Positions 43,567 through 51,862 of a DNA stretch of 64,000 nt are shown here, in pieces. The notes under the pieces were generated by a model. The model made no database searches. It saw nothing but the letters and a program-made list of their open reading frames with translations, and had not been told where the DNA came from. The DNA lies in contig JBBQPM010000001.1 in the NCBI GenBank assembly GCA_038217425.1, positions 62,001-126,000 of the forward strand, in the 5' to 3' direction. Position numbers and translations under genes: made by a program. This DNA comes from JAIEPT01 sp038217425. GTDB taxonomy: Bacteria; Planctomycetota; Planctomycetia; Gemmatales; Gemmataceae. Numbering within the stretch: position 1 is the first letter of the stretch; every line of letters starts with the position of its first letter.

Positions 43567-43788
43567 CTAATCGCCGCGCAGGGCCTTGAGCGATCGCAGA
43601 TGGTTCACGATGCGGTCGCGCATCGCGTAACTCTTGGGCCCTGTGCAGAGCACCTCGTACACCTTGACTTCCCCGAGAACGAAATAGGCTCGGAGTTCCG
43701 GTACGCCTCCGAGACTCTCGATCTTCACACACTGGAGACGGTCCAGGTTGATGAGCGGTCCGTTATTGATCCCTTGAACCCACAGCAT
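43567..43788 (-). CDS. Small hypothetical protein following DnaB
   Basis: 73 aa with no recognised motif; sequence LWVQGINNGPLINLDRLQCV and YFVLGEVKVYEVLCTG suggests a small beta-rich domain. The ATG has AAAGGAG upstream and overlaps the DnaB stop by 26 bp, so its expression is tied to DnaB. Confidence 0.65.
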   Translation of the reverse strand: MLWVQGINNGPLINLDRLQCVKIESLGGVPELRAYFVLGEVKVYEVLCTGPKSYAMRDRIVNHLRSLKALRGD

Positions 43789-45184
43789 AATCTGCTCCTT
43801 TGAAATCGCTCTGCTGCATAAACCGGGGTGACTGCATGGCGAAGTTTTCGATCTTGAAAAACTTCCGATGAAAGTTGAGCCGAGCGCGGCCGCGGGGCCC
43901 GTTCCTTTGCTTCCTGACGAGCAGGAAAATCTCCTGGATGTCGGGCGGCTCCTGTCCAGGCTCCGCTGTCGTGTGAATCATGATGACCGTGTCGGCGTCC
44001 TGCTCGATAGCTCCCGAGTCGCGGAGGTCGGTCAGTTCCGGCTCGGCATTCGCCCCGCGCGAAGATCCGCCGCGAGACAGTTGAGACAAGGCGAGTACGG
44101 GAATGTGCAGGTCCTTCGCGATTTGCTTGAGCCCCGCCGAGATCGCCGCAACCTGATCGTTTCTGGTTCCACTGTGGTCGGCCGGTTTCATCAACTGCAT
44201 GTAATCGACGATGAGCAGGTCCAGTCCTTGCCGCATCTTTTGCCGTCGGGCGGTCATGTTGATGTGTGCGACTGTTTGCCCGCCGGCGTCGTCGATATGC
44301 AGATTTTCGCCGTACCCCGAGAGGAAGTTTGCTTGCTCGCAGACGACCGACTTCTCGTATTCGCTCATCCTTCCCTGGCGCATTTTGTGCGAGTCAACCC
44401 GCATGCTCATGCAAATAAGCCGTGAAGCGAGATCCTCGCGCGACTGTTCCAGTGAAGCGAACAGGACGCGGCCGTCGAGGCTGGCGACGTAGTTGGCGAT
44501 GTTGAGCGCGACGACCGTCTTGCCGACGCTGGGCCTTGCGGCGAGAACGATCAGTTCCCCGCGGTGAAATCCTCCGCACAGGTTGTCTAATTCGTACCAA
44601 CCCGACTTGACAGTATCGACCAGGCCAGACGCTTTGCGGTCAAGCGACGCCATGCACTCCTTTACGCTCACCGACAGCGAGACGGCTTTGCGGCTGAATG
44701 TCCGCTGCTGCACATCGAAAAGGCTCTTGGCAGCGTCCTCGACGAGTTCGTCGGGGTTCGTGGTAGGATCGTCGCCTTTGGCGAGGAGGTCGTTGCCAAC
44801 GTGGTAGATTTCGCGGAGCATCGCCTTGTGGCGAACGATGTCGGCGTAGTGCTTGGCGTTGCCGACGACGGGAGCTTCGTCCCAAAGCTGGGCGAGATAC
44901 TTGGCCCCGCCGAGTTCTTCGTACTCCGTGATCGGCCTATCCTTGCCGCTGGCGTTCGCAGCGACGTGAACGGCTTGCGTTTCGCCTGCCAGTGTGACGA
45001 GATCGATCGGCTTGCCTTTGGCGAACATCCGCAGCATCGCCGTCCAGACGACCCTGTGCGCGACCACGTAGAAGTCGGCCGGGAGGACGCTGTCGCCGAT
45101 CTCGAAGAATCGCAGGTTGTCGCGGAGACACGCGCCGATCAGGCCCTTCTCGGCGTCGGCGCTGTGCTGGGGTGATCGTGTCAA
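43763..45184 (-). CDS. dnaB: Replicative DNA helicase, DnaB family
   Basis: 473 aa. The N-terminal domain starts QHSADAEKGLIGACLRDN. The RecA-like domain has Walker A ARPSVGKTVVALN (about 220) and Walker B LLIVDYMQL (about 325), with LSQLSRGGS and DSGAIEQDADTVIMIH (DnaB H4). As a hexamer it unwinds the element's DNA at forks. Start: TTG at 45184 with AAAGGAG 8 nt upstream; it overlaps the TGA stop of the initiator gene (TTGA), so the two are translationally coupled. An in-frame extension upstream to 45547 contains no DnaB sequence. Confidence 0.93.
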   Translation of the reverse strand: MTRSPQHSADAEKGLIGACLRDNLRFFEIGDSVLPADFYVVAHRVVWTAMLRMFAKGKPIDLVTLAGETQAVHVAANASGKDRPITEYEELGGAKYLAQLWDEAPVVGNAKHYADIVRHKAMLREIYHVGNDLLAKGDDPTTNPDELVEDAAKSLFDVQQRTFSRKAVSLSVSVKECMASLDRKASGLVDTVKSGWYELDNLCGGFHRGELIVLAARPSVGKTVVALNIANYVASLDGRVLFASLEQSREDLASRLICMSMRVDSHKMRQGRMSEYEKSVVCEQANFLSGYGENLHIDDAGGQTVAHINMTARRQKMRQGLDLLIVDYMQLMKPADHSGTRNDQVAAISAGLKQIAKDLHIPVLALSQLSRGGSSRGANAEPELTDLRDSGAIEQDADTVIMIHTTAEPGQEPPDIQEIFLLVRKQRNGPRGRARLNFHRKFFKIENFAMQSPRFMQQSDFKGADYAVGSRDQ

Positions 45185-46149
45185 GTTGGAAACTCCTTTG
45201 CCCGCTGAGCTTTCGCCGCTAGGTATGCTTCGGTGAGTTTGGGATCGTAGGTGACGACGTATCGCGACGGGTCGTACTCGCCGGAGAAGACGTCGTTTTT
45301 CGGGTCGTACACGTTCGGGTCGAAGTTCTGGGCTGGGCGTGGGGGAGGTGAAGGACCTCCGGGCCGATGCGGCGTGGTTCCGTTGCGATTCTGCCCATTG
45401 GTGTCCTCGAAAAGGCCTTCGTAACCGGCCGAGTGCGTCAACGCCGCCACGGCCCGCTCCAGTCCCCACGAGAGAAGCTGGTCGAGTTTGACTTGGGCTG
45501 CCGGCTCTCTGAGCGGCGATTTGCGTCCCAAGGCCCATCCGCGCCAAGCGGCCAGGAACCGATCGGTTCGCAGAGCCTCAGGGATTAGCTCGGCGAAGTC
45601 CGAGCGATCTTTGGCTTTGGATTTGGGCTTCTTGCCTTCAGGGGAGATTTCCGACGAAGTCGGCTTCGCTACTCCGTCTCCGTCTCCGTCTCCGTCTCCG
45701 TCTCCGGCCGAATGGCTTCGCCCCTGATCGTGAGGCGTGTCGGGATGTGGGTCGAAGCCATTCGGAGATTCTCCGACTGGCTTCGCCCCATCCGCTGGGA
45801 CCGAAATGCCGGATGTTGGGGCCGGAATACCGGACGTCGGTTCCTGATGGTGGGGCTTTTGGTGCCGGCTCCAGGAAGGAATAAGTCCGTATCGCTTCCC
45901 TTTCGCCTCGTAGGGGAGGATAAAGCCTTCCTTCGCGAGTGCGTCGAGTACCTTCGCGAAGTCCACCTCGTCCCACGGGAGGATCGCCAATCTCAGGCGG
46001 GCGGGGCGCCACTCGAAGCGGCCGTCGCGGTCGCACTGGGTCCATAGGCCGATGTAGGCGACTCGGAGCGGCATCTTGTACTTTCTTTCGGCCTCGAAGA
46101 GGTCCTCGTGAACGAAGAGCTCAGGCCGCACCATGCGTTGGCGTCCCAT
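45181..46149 (-). CDS. Phage-type replication initiator protein
   Basis: 322 aa. The N-terminus RPELFVHEDLFEAERKYKMPLRVAYIGLWTQCDRDGRFEWRPARLRLAILPWDEVDF resembles the winged-helix domain of phage replication proteins (O/DnaD-like). The middle is Pro/Gly/Asp-rich with five or more GD repeats (residues about 145-160), then a Lys-rich stretch and a helical C-terminal part. Its role is inferred from position immediately upstream of DnaB and the overlap with it. The start has AGGGAGG upstream. Confidence 0.75.
   Translation of the reverse strand: MGRQRMVRPELFVHEDLFEAERKYKMPLRVAYIGLWTQCDRDGRFEWRPARLRLAILPWDEVDFAKVLDALAKEGFILPYEAKGKRYGLIPSWSRHQKPHHQEPTSGIPAPTSGISVPADGAKPVGESPNGFDPHPDTPHDQGRSHSAGDGDGDGDGDGVAKPTSSEISPEGKKPKSKAKDRSDFAELIPEALRTDRFLAAWRGWALGRKSPLREPAAQVKLDQLLSWGLERAVAALTHSAGYEGLFEDTNGQNRNGTTPHRPGGPSPPPRPAQNFDPNVYDPKNDVFSGEYDPSRYVVTYDPKLTEAYLAAKAQRAKEFPT
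45674..45703. repeat. In-frame hexanucleotide repeat in the initiator gene
   Basis: Five perfect CCGTCT units in tandem, continuing as CCG, encode alternating Gly-Asp. Because units are 6 bp, length change keeps the frame. Confidence 0.9.
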
Positions 46150-46150
46150 G

Positions 46151-46477
46151 CTAGCGCCCTCCCTGGCCGCGGCTCTCGGCTCGCTGCGTCCTGGCCATCG
46201 TCAGGCGGACCCGCCGAAACAGCCTGGGCATCGCCTCCTCTATCGCGATGGTGAGAGCCGCGTCTATCTCCTCCGGCGATCCCGGCACTCGAGCCCCCGG
46301 TCCCAGGGCGTGCATATAGCGGGCCCGCACGAGGTCGACCTGAATGGCGTCGGCGATCGGCGCCGCCGGCATTATTGCCCTGCGGCAGGCCGGGCATGAC
46401 AGGCTGTCGCTCACCGAGCATAGGTAATGGTCGTGATAGCTCTTGTTTTGCCTCGCGGCGGCGTGTAAGATACTCAT
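46151..46477 (-). CDS. Small hypothetical with zinc-like Cys pair
   Basis: 108 aa. A CPAC motif (SLSCPACRRAIMPAAP, about 26-40) plus an earlier Cys could bind metal; the rest is helical (SPEEIDAALTIAIEEAMPRLFRRVRLTM) with an Arg-rich end. Its stop is 1 bp from the initiator start, and it belongs to the leftward operon. Family unknown; the ribosome site before 46477 is weak. Confidence 0.6.
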   Translation of the reverse strand: MSILHAAARQNKSYHDHYLCSVSDSLSCPACRRAIMPAAPIADAIQVDLVRARYMHALGPGARVPGSPEEIDAALTIAIEEAMPRLFRRVRLTMARTQRAESRGQGGR

Positions 46478-46551
46478 GTGGTTCTCGCTTTCCGCCTCGC
46501 TGCCGGCCGCACGCCGGCGCGAGGCTTTTTTGCTTGATAGATCGTTTCACT

Positions 46552-46791
46552 TCACGGTTTTTGACGCTGCGATCGCGCAGCTTCCCAGGTCTGCCGGTCA
46601 GGGCAGCGGGCCTCAATCCAAGCGATTACTTCGAGACGATTAAGTAACTGACGAGACCCCAGCCGCGTAAACGCTGGCGTTTTGGCGGCAGCGTGGAGCC
46701 GCCACCAAGTCGCTCGGCTGATGCCCGCGAGCGATGCGGCCGCGGCGACGGAAATCAGACGAGCGTCAGCGGTGTTGGGTGGGGTCGGCAT
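46552..46791 (-). CDS. AlpA/excisionase-type HTH protein
   Basis: 79 aa. LISVAAAASLAGISRATWWRLHAAAKTPAFTRLGSRQLLNRLEVIAWIEARCP is the MerR-like winged helix of the AlpA/excisionase family, common in integrative elements for control of int or excision. Its ATG overlaps the stop of the upstream HTH gene (TAATG), so both are made together. Confidence 0.8.
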   Translation of the reverse strand: MPTPPNTADARLISVAAAASLAGISRATWWRLHAAAKTPAFTRLGSRQLLNRLEVIAWIEARCPDRQTWEAARSQRQKP

Positions 46792-47018
46792 TAGCGGCCC
46801 CCGATCGCAACGAGCTGCTCACTGGCCCTAGCCGAGTCGATTCGCCGAAGTTCGGCCGCAATTGCGTCAATGGCTTCGTCTGGGAAGACTCGCGCGTTCC
46901 CAGCTCGCCCGGTGCAGCGGATGCCGCGGGCTCGGATGACGTACTCGATGCGATGGATTGGCTCGCCCAGCCGACGAGCAATTTCGCCGACCGTGGGCAT
47001 AGATGAGATGATCGACAT
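46791..47018 (-). CDS. MerR-like HTH regulator/excisionase
   Basis: 75 aa. PTVGEIARRLGEPIHRIEYVIRARGIRCTGRAGNARVFPDEAIDAIAAELRRID is a MerR-type N-terminal DNA-binding domain without an effector domain. It starts the leftward replication operon; palindromes at 47044-47066 and 47137-47150 lie immediately upstream and are good candidates for its own or another repressor's operator. AAGAGGGG precedes the ATG. Confidence 0.8.
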   Translation of the reverse strand: MSIISSMPTVGEIARRLGEPIHRIEYVIRARGIRCTGRAGNARVFPDEAIDAIAAELRRIDSARASEQLVAIGGR

Positions 47019-47043
47019 GGTCCGCCCCTCTTATGAGTGTGGC

Positions 47044-47066
47044 GTGCAACGTGAAGCGTGTTGCAC
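47044..47066. promoter_or_regulatory. Dyad upstream of the HTH operon
   Basis: GTGCAAC (47044-47050) and GTTGCAC (47060-47066) are exact complements separated by nine bases, 26 bp before the operon's start codon. Confidence 0.5.
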
Positions 47067-47136
47067 ATCCTACAATAAGGCAGAGGGCACGGAATCGACG
47101 GAAAACTAGCGATTTCTCAGGGAAAAACGGTCCAAG

Positions 47137-47150
47137 GTGGTCATGACCAC
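47137..47150. promoter_or_regulatory. 14-bp perfect palindrome GTGGTCATGACCAC
   Basis: A perfect palindrome with an AA/TT extension one base out on each side, upstream of the leftward operon and after the 801-codon gene. It fits a dimeric regulator site. Confidence 0.5.
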
Positions 47151-47170
47151 TTTGAGGTGGATACGAAAAA

Positions 47171-49576
47171 TCACATTACGGCCCGGCGATTTTGGCTATC
47201 TTGCTTTTGTTCTGCGGCGAGTTCTGCAATCTCGCGGGCATCATCGTCCGAGATGACGCCGCGGACGAGTTTATCAATGGTGGCCTCGGCCTCACCTGAC
47301 GCCATTGACCTTCGAAGAATCGCGAAAGTTTCTCGCTGAACGACGTTTTGATCGGACTGGCCGTGCGCGTTCGCCAACTCTTCTTCAGCAACCTCCAGTT
47401 TAACGGGCCGTGCCGCTTTTCGTTTGCTGCGATTAAGCCCGAGTTCCGTCGCAATAGTTTGCCATTCGGGCGATTTCGAGATCATCACATTTGACTTCAC
47501 TCCCAACACTCGCGCGAGGAGGTTTCGCCCGAACATCCTCTGCGCGCTAACTCGCGCCCCAGGCTTTCCGCGTTTCACGGCTGCGAGTAGATCGTTATAA
47601 GTGCTGGACCGCTTCGCTTTATACTCTCGGATGGCAGCGTCAACATCCGCTTGGGTATAACTTCGTTTCGGAGTCTTTTCTTTACTCCGACGAGTGGAAC
47701 CCGATCCTGTTGTATCCGTCACGAACTTCTGGTTCGCCGCCGGAGCTTCGATCGCCGCGGCCCGCAATCGCTCCAGCAGCGCACGCTCATCAAACGTCGT
47801 GGCGGCCTTCCATTTTTCGCGATCGTCGCTCAGTTGGCAGAGGGCGAAGTCCTGGCAGGACCGGCGATGCGGACTTTCCAAGTAGAGCGCGACAATTTGC
47901 CCTTCGTCTTCCGCGATGTGCCCGCATAGGTGGTTGATCGGCTCCACCGTCTCGAGGATCTCATCGGCAACCCCCCAAACCTTGGGAGCGTTCCTTTTCA
48001 GCCAGACTTCGTGGAGTCTGAGAAATTCTCCGGCCGGGTGCCGCGTGGTAGGACCGAAGTCGCATGCTTTCTGCGGGCTGCATTCGGCGCCGCTCGCCGC
48101 AGGTTCGCGAAAGCTAAGGGCGGCGACGAGCAGACCTGATAGCGCGGAATAGACTTCAGGTAGCGGAGAACTGAGGCCGACGGGCGGAGCGAGGTAGGTG
48201 CTGATAGAGACTTTTTTCACCACTTCGTCGGGCGCACTGCCCAACTCAGGGCCCAAGCAATCCTTCCCTCCGGAGTCGCTCGACCCGCTAGGGCTGCTGG
48301 CCGTCGTGCTCTTCGTCTCCTTTTTGACGCGTTCGATGAAATCGTCGATGAAGTCTATAGACCGCCGTTCCACGTTGGGCAGTTGCCCGCCAGTGTGGTG
48401 CAGTTGCCCCGCGATCCGGCACCCACTCGGGAGGCGCCAATCCATGTCGGTGTCCTTATATCGATCGACCAGCAGCCGACACCAGCAATTCCAGGGGGAC
48501 GTCTCCTTGTACGCGTCCGGGCAGATTTGCTCGATCCACTCCCGCGGAATTGCCGATCCCGCTTTGTTGAGAAGTTTACGCAGAAGCAGTCGCTCGTCCC
48601 CGGTGGAGAGCAGCGTGAATCGATTGAAGTCGTCGAGCGGCGCCCGTAGATCGCAATAGAGAGTAGTCTTCTGGCCTTGCTTTGGGTAGTGCCCGACACT
48701 GAAGTCGACGAGTCGCTCCCGAACAGCCTTGAGGGCGTCAATCATCGGATTGCCCGAACTCGCCGGAGGTTGTTCTGGCTGGTGGGGGAGTTTGGCCAAC
48801 GCCGCCTTCGCGAGGACTCGCAAAGCCAGGAGTCGCTTCATCGTTTCTTCCGCTGTCACTCCCACCTTGTGAGGGATTGGCAGTTTGTGAAGCTTCTTCC
48901 CGCCAAGATCAAAGGCAGCCTCTTTGATCGCCAAGCAAACGGCGACGAGCGGCACCGCCGGCAGGACGTCGATGGGGTGGTGATGGCGCGATGGATTGAC
49001 GTTCCTCAGGATCGCCGCGACCTGATCGATCCATTCCAGGACGACGTCGGGCTGATGCGAATTCAGAGGCACCCGGAAGTTGCAGATGGAGCCGAGCGTG
49101 TGCTTGTATTGCCAAAGATGCGTCTGGACGCCGAGGCGGCCAGGTTGGCCGCTCTCGAACCGTTCCTCCAGTTCGCGGTAGAACTTCGCCAAGTGCGATT
49201 CATTCTCTGGGGTAGCCAACGGCTGCGTGGCAACGTCCTCGACCGCCTGGACTGCGGTCTCTTGCAGCGTCGCGATCGCATGCACAAACGCCGCGTCCCA
49301 TCCGGACGAGTCCACGCCATGCGGAATCGCAAGGCGGCCAAGCTCACGCCGGAGCTTTCGAAAAATCTCCGCTTTCTGTTCGTCGGTATGCGAATAGAGG
49401 GCCTGCCGTAAGGTTTGGCGGACTTCCTGGACGGCTTCCAGGATGGGGTCGATGACGGTTCCCAAGGCGTTCTCCACGATGTAGGTTGGGCCGGCGAAAA
49501 GGCGCGGGCCCATCGTGGTAAGCCCAATCGCCTTTTCGCCATGAAGGCGGCCCCGCTTCGAAGACGTGACCGCCAA
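47171..49576 (-). CDS. Large orphan protein of the element
   Basis: 801 aa. No recognised domain. Mixed-helical N-terminus (GPTYIVENALGTVIDPILEAVQEVRQTLRQALYSH), a middle with scattered Cys/His but no clean zinc motif, and a Lys/Arg-rich C-terminus (RRSKEKTPKRSYTQADVDAAIREYKAKRSS) with a possible HTH (YNDLLAAVKRGKPGARVSAQRMFGRNLLARVLGV), so a DNA-binding end is plausible. The TTG start at 49576 has GAGG upstream; an ATG at 49513 is possible. No partner genes overlap it. Neither a replication nor a structural role can be argued. Confidence 0.7.
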   Translation of the reverse strand: MAVTSSKRGRLHGEKAIGLTTMGPRLFAGPTYIVENALGTVIDPILEAVQEVRQTLRQALYSHTDEQKAEIFRKLRRELGRLAIPHGVDSSGWDAAFVHAIATLQETAVQAVEDVATQPLATPENESHLAKFYRELEERFESGQPGRLGVQTHLWQYKHTLGSICNFRVPLNSHQPDVVLEWIDQVAAILRNVNPSRHHHPIDVLPAVPLVAVCLAIKEAAFDLGGKKLHKLPIPHKVGVTAEETMKRLLALRVLAKAALAKLPHQPEQPPASSGNPMIDALKAVRERLVDFSVGHYPKQGQKTTLYCDLRAPLDDFNRFTLLSTGDERLLLRKLLNKAGSAIPREWIEQICPDAYKETSPWNCWCRLLVDRYKDTDMDWRLPSGCRIAGQLHHTGGQLPNVERRSIDFIDDFIERVKKETKSTTASSPSGSSDSGGKDCLGPELGSAPDEVVKKVSISTYLAPPVGLSSPLPEVYSALSGLLVAALSFREPAASGAECSPQKACDFGPTTRHPAGEFLRLHEVWLKRNAPKVWGVADEILETVEPINHLCGHIAEDEGQIVALYLESPHRRSCQDFALCQLSDDREKWKAATTFDERALLERLRAAAIEAPAANQKFVTDTTGSGSTRRSKEKTPKRSYTQADVDAAIREYKAKRSSTYNDLLAAVKRGKPGARVSAQRMFGRNLLARVLGVKSNVMISKSPEWQTIATELGLNRSKRKAARPVKLEVAEEELANAHGQSDQNVVQRETFAILRRSMASGEAEATIDKLVRGVISDDDAREIAELAAEQKQDSQNRRAVM

Positions 49577-49671
49577 CCCGATACCTCAATTTTTCGCAGG
49601 GTTGCTGGAAAAGGCAACAGGCCAACGAGCCCCTAACCTGGGTGACGGCCCGCGAGTGGCGGTTTTATTGC

Positions 49672-49688
49672 GTTTTCGCTACGAAAAC
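49672..49688. promoter_or_regulatory. Inverted repeat GTTTTCG-CTA-CGAAAAC
   Basis: A perfect 7-bp dyad about 80 bp before the first of the small rightward genes, next to a -10-like TATAAC near 49720. A candidate operator. Confidence 0.4.
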
Positions 49689-49767
49689 ACCGGAAATTAC
49701 TGGGATTTGGCGGTTTTTTGGTATAACAAGAGAGGCGATGGGCGGGCATTTCCAGGGAGACGACAAG

Positions 49768-49938
49768 ATGCTGGCACGATCGATGATGAATGATTTTGAG
49801 AGAGCCGAGAATGAAAGGGATGAGGCATTCATCGCCTACTTAAGGGAGCGATATCCCGATGACAAAATAGGCATTCCTGTCGCAGAGATAGCTCGCTTAC
49901 GACAGGAATTTGACGCCGCTCACCCGGCGTCAGCGTGA
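49768..49938 (+). CDS. Small paralog A1 (56 aa)
   Basis: MLARSMMNDFERAENERDEAFIAYLRERYP... is a charged, helical protein without Cys. It is a clear paralog of the leftward gene at 53403-53588 (MLARSMMNDFERAE identical) and more distantly of A/B members at 49966 and 53175. Start chosen from that homology and from GGGAG at good spacing; an in-frame ATG at 49738 is the alternative. Function unknown; likely a helical DNA/protein-binding partner. Confidence 0.7.
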   Translation: MLARSMMNDFERAENERDEAFIAYLRERYPDDKIGIPVAEIARLRQEFDAAHPASA

Positions 49939-49965
49939 AGCCCTCGGCAAGAAAGGCGGCAAAAC

Positions 49966-50181
49966 ATGATGGCCAGGGATCTGATGGAGGATCATGAACT
50001 CGCAGAACTCGCCCAGACCCGGGCGTTCTGGGCTTTCGTGGAGAAGGAATTCGCGGAAGGCAGAGGCAAAGACCCTGACGGATTGACCGGGGACGAGGTT
50101 CACGTTCTCTCCGTTGAGTTCGATGCCAAAAACCTGTTGAGCCTGTTCATGCCGCAAACCCAGTGCGGCAAATCGACCTGA
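49966..50181 (+). CDS. Small paralog B1 (71 aa)
   Basis: MMARDLMEDHELAELAQTRAFWAFVEKEFAEGRGKDPDGLTGDEVHVL... is a charged helical protein, paralogous to the leftward 53175-53360 gene (MMANSLMDEDELAEMAQYRAF). It follows A1 by 27 bp in the same order as the mirrored pair. AAGG precedes the ATG. Function unknown. Confidence 0.7.
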   Translation: MMARDLMEDHELAELAQTRAFWAFVEKEFAEGRGKDPDGLTGDEVHVLSVEFDAKNLLSLFMPQTQCGKST

Positions 50182-50197
50182 CCAGGAGGTTGCGACC

Positions 50198-50299
50198 GTG
50201 AGCGAACCAGCCGAGATTTGCAAGGGGCTGCCGGCACAGACCGCGGAAACGCTGTGCCGGAGCTTTCAGGACTGGGAAGGGCCTGAGGCGTCGGAGTAG
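50198..50299 (+). CDS. Very small gene, 33 aa
   Basis: A GTG-started frame (SEPAEICKGLPAQTAETLCRSFQDWEG...) with an excellent AGGAGG at 8 bp spacing. It has two Cys and no known motif. Placed between B1 and the TM zinc-ribbon gene in the same direction with tight spacing (16 and 12 bp), which supports it being real. Confidence 0.5.
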   Translation: MSEPAEICKGLPAQTAETLCRSFQDWEGPEASE

Positions 50300-50311
50300 G
50301 AGAAGACCGCT

Positions 50312-50533
50312 ATGGAATCCTGGATCATCGGAGCAGTTGCCGGAGTCGTCGGCGGCGGCTTGGCTGTCTTGGCGCTCATCCTGTTTCAGAAGCCGAAAGC
50401 GTGCGTCCAGTGCGGCGAGCCTGCACTGAAGTTCCGCAAGCCGGCCAACAGGCGGCAGGCGTTATGGGGCGGTTGGACGTGCCTGAAGTGCGGTTGCGAA
50501 GTGGATCGGCATGGGCGAAAGGTGGAGGTGTAG
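50312..50533 (+). CDS. Small membrane-anchored zinc-ribbon protein
   Basis: 73 aa. An N-terminal helix (ESWIIGAVAGVVGGGLAVLALILF, glycine-zipper-like) is followed by a four-Cys ribbon CVQCG...CLKCGC (about 31-57). Similar head-to-tail combinations occur elsewhere in the element (57857-58048 has the opposite order). Function unknown; it may sit at the cytoplasmic face of the membrane. Confidence 0.7.
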   Translation: MESWIIGAVAGVVGGGLAVLALILFQKPKACVQCGEPALKFRKPANRRQALWGGWTCLKCGCEVDRHGRKVEV

Positions 50534-50679
50534 CCGTCAGATCGGGGATGCTTGTGGCGACTACGACTCATTCAGCTTGACTTGGGAGCCGAGGAAACCT
50601 ATGTTTTCGCGTCCCGCTTGACGGCTGGCTCGGATCTGCGCGACCGAGTTAAGTCGTCGGCGGATCTCGCGGAGTAGTC

Positions 50680-50847
50680 ATGAAGCGTGAGATTGAACGA
50701 CTGCTAGAAACTTCGAAGATACTGACGGCCGAGATGGATGCGATCTGGGTCAAGTTGCAGCGATGCATCCAGCAGTCGAAAGTTGCCCTCGAATATCCTC
50801 GCTTGCTTCCGGCGACCCCGCCAAAGGACCGGCCGCGCCTCGCCTGA
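50680..50847 (+). CDS. Small coiled-coil-like protein, 55 aa
   Basis: KREIERLLETSKILTAEMDAIWVKLQRCIQQSKVAL is strongly helical and heptad-like, ending with a Pro/Arg-rich tail. GGAG lies 6 bp before the ATG. No homolog recognised. The gene ends the rightward set of small genes; the following 140 bp hold no gene. Confidence 0.5.
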   Translation: MKREIERLLETSKILTAEMDAIWVKLQRCIQQSKVALEYPRLLPATPPKDRPRLA

Positions 50848-50989
50848 TCATCTTTCTCGTTTCCCATTGGAGTATCGCCTGCAGGCCCATTGATGCGAAT
50901 TCCTACAATTCCCAAAGCCCAGTTCCAATCGAGCGGCGCAGCCCTTGGCGGCTTCGTTCACGGACATCGACGGCTTTGCCGGTAGTGTC

Positions 50990-51409
50990 TTAGGACTGCG
51001 TTGGTCTTTTTGACTTATCTGCAACCTTAGCGGTCGCTTGTTTAGTCAGTTCGCCAACTCGGGCCATTATCTGATTAAGGACAAGAGGGACAACGACCCC
51101 TTTCTCTTCATACCCGCTATTTGCTGGTATTTCTTCTCGCCAAGAACAAATCGCGTAGCTATGTTGCGTGAGTCTGCTAGGCCGCGTTCCTTGGCTGTTC
51201 CAAGGGATTTCGAACGTGTCTTCAGGTAGCGACAGGTGCTTATTCTTAGATATTGCAACGGCAAGAATTATTGATGTTGCCCTAATTTCTTCCAATGTGC
51301 TTATTACGACTACTGGGCGACGCTTGGTCGCGCCGTCATGCGGCGATTCAATGTCCGCCCAGATAATACGCCCCGGAAACAGCATGCCGTTCCTGACCGA
51401 ACGAGTCAA
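50990..51409 (-). CDS. PemK/MazF-like toxin
   Basis: 139 aa. GMLFPGRIIWADIESPHDGATKRRPVVVISTLEEIRATSIILAVAISK fits the MazF/PemK endoribonuclease fold: the G-I-W-A-D start, then the KRRPVVVIS strand. Its ATG overlaps the stop of the upstream DUF2442-like gene (ATGA), the usual antitoxin-then-toxin order. Lys/Thr/Ala-rich C-terminus. Base composition is AT-rich compared with neighbours, a sign of later acquisition. Ribonuclease activity is inferred from family only. Confidence 0.75.
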   Translation of the reverse strand: MTRSVRNGMLFPGRIIWADIESPHDGATKRRPVVVISTLEEIRATSIILAVAISKNKHLSLPEDTFEIPWNSQGTRPSRLTQHSYAICSWREEIPANSGYEEKGVVVPLVLNQIMARVGELTKQATAKVADKSKRPTQS

Positions 51410-51759
51410 TAATCTTCGTTATACCATTCTTCGGGCGGCAGGAATTCGGAAGCCGTCTTGGCCAAATCCTCCAGCGAGCCTCGTAGCTTTACGAACTGCT
51501 GGTCTAGTTTCTGAGAAAACTCAGGATCGGCCATCGACCGCAACGACGCTGCGTCAATCTGGATTCGTTCACCGTAAACGTCATCAACTTCCATGGCCTC
51601 CCCGTCGCCAAACACCGAAACCGTTTGCCACTTGAATTCATTCTCCGGCAACTCGGTTTTGCCGATTGGCAATGTAAACGATTTTCCGTCAGCGAACCGC
51701 AATCGCAATCTTGATGGGCTTGAAAATCGGACGTCGGTAAGTTGATCGGAACGAGGCAT
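51406..51759 (-). CDS. DUF2442-like antitoxin candidate
   Basis: 117 aa. DQLTDVRFSSPSRLRLRFADGKSFTLPIGKTELPENEFKWQTVSVFGDGEAMEV has the DUF2442 pattern, including the G-E-A-(M/L) strand and the VYGERIQIDAASLRSMADPEF end. DUF2442 proteins accompany toxins in integrative elements. Here it directly precedes a MazF-like gene by overlap, which suggests it is the antitoxin. ATG at 51759; a longer in-frame region upstream (to 51972) overlaps the next gene and shows no homology. Confidence 0.65.
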   Translation of the reverse strand: MPRSDQLTDVRFSSPSRLRLRFADGKSFTLPIGKTELPENEFKWQTVSVFGDGEAMEVDDVYGERIQIDAASLRSMADPEFSQKLDQQFVKLRGSLEDLAKTASEFLPPEEWYNEDY

Positions 51760-51862
51760 CGTCAGCTCCGGCAGAATGCAGGGTGTTGCAGCTGACTTGA
51801 ATTGTATCAAAGCTGCGCCGCGACAGGCAGCCGAGACCTTGAGTTCCTCGAACCGTGGGCCG

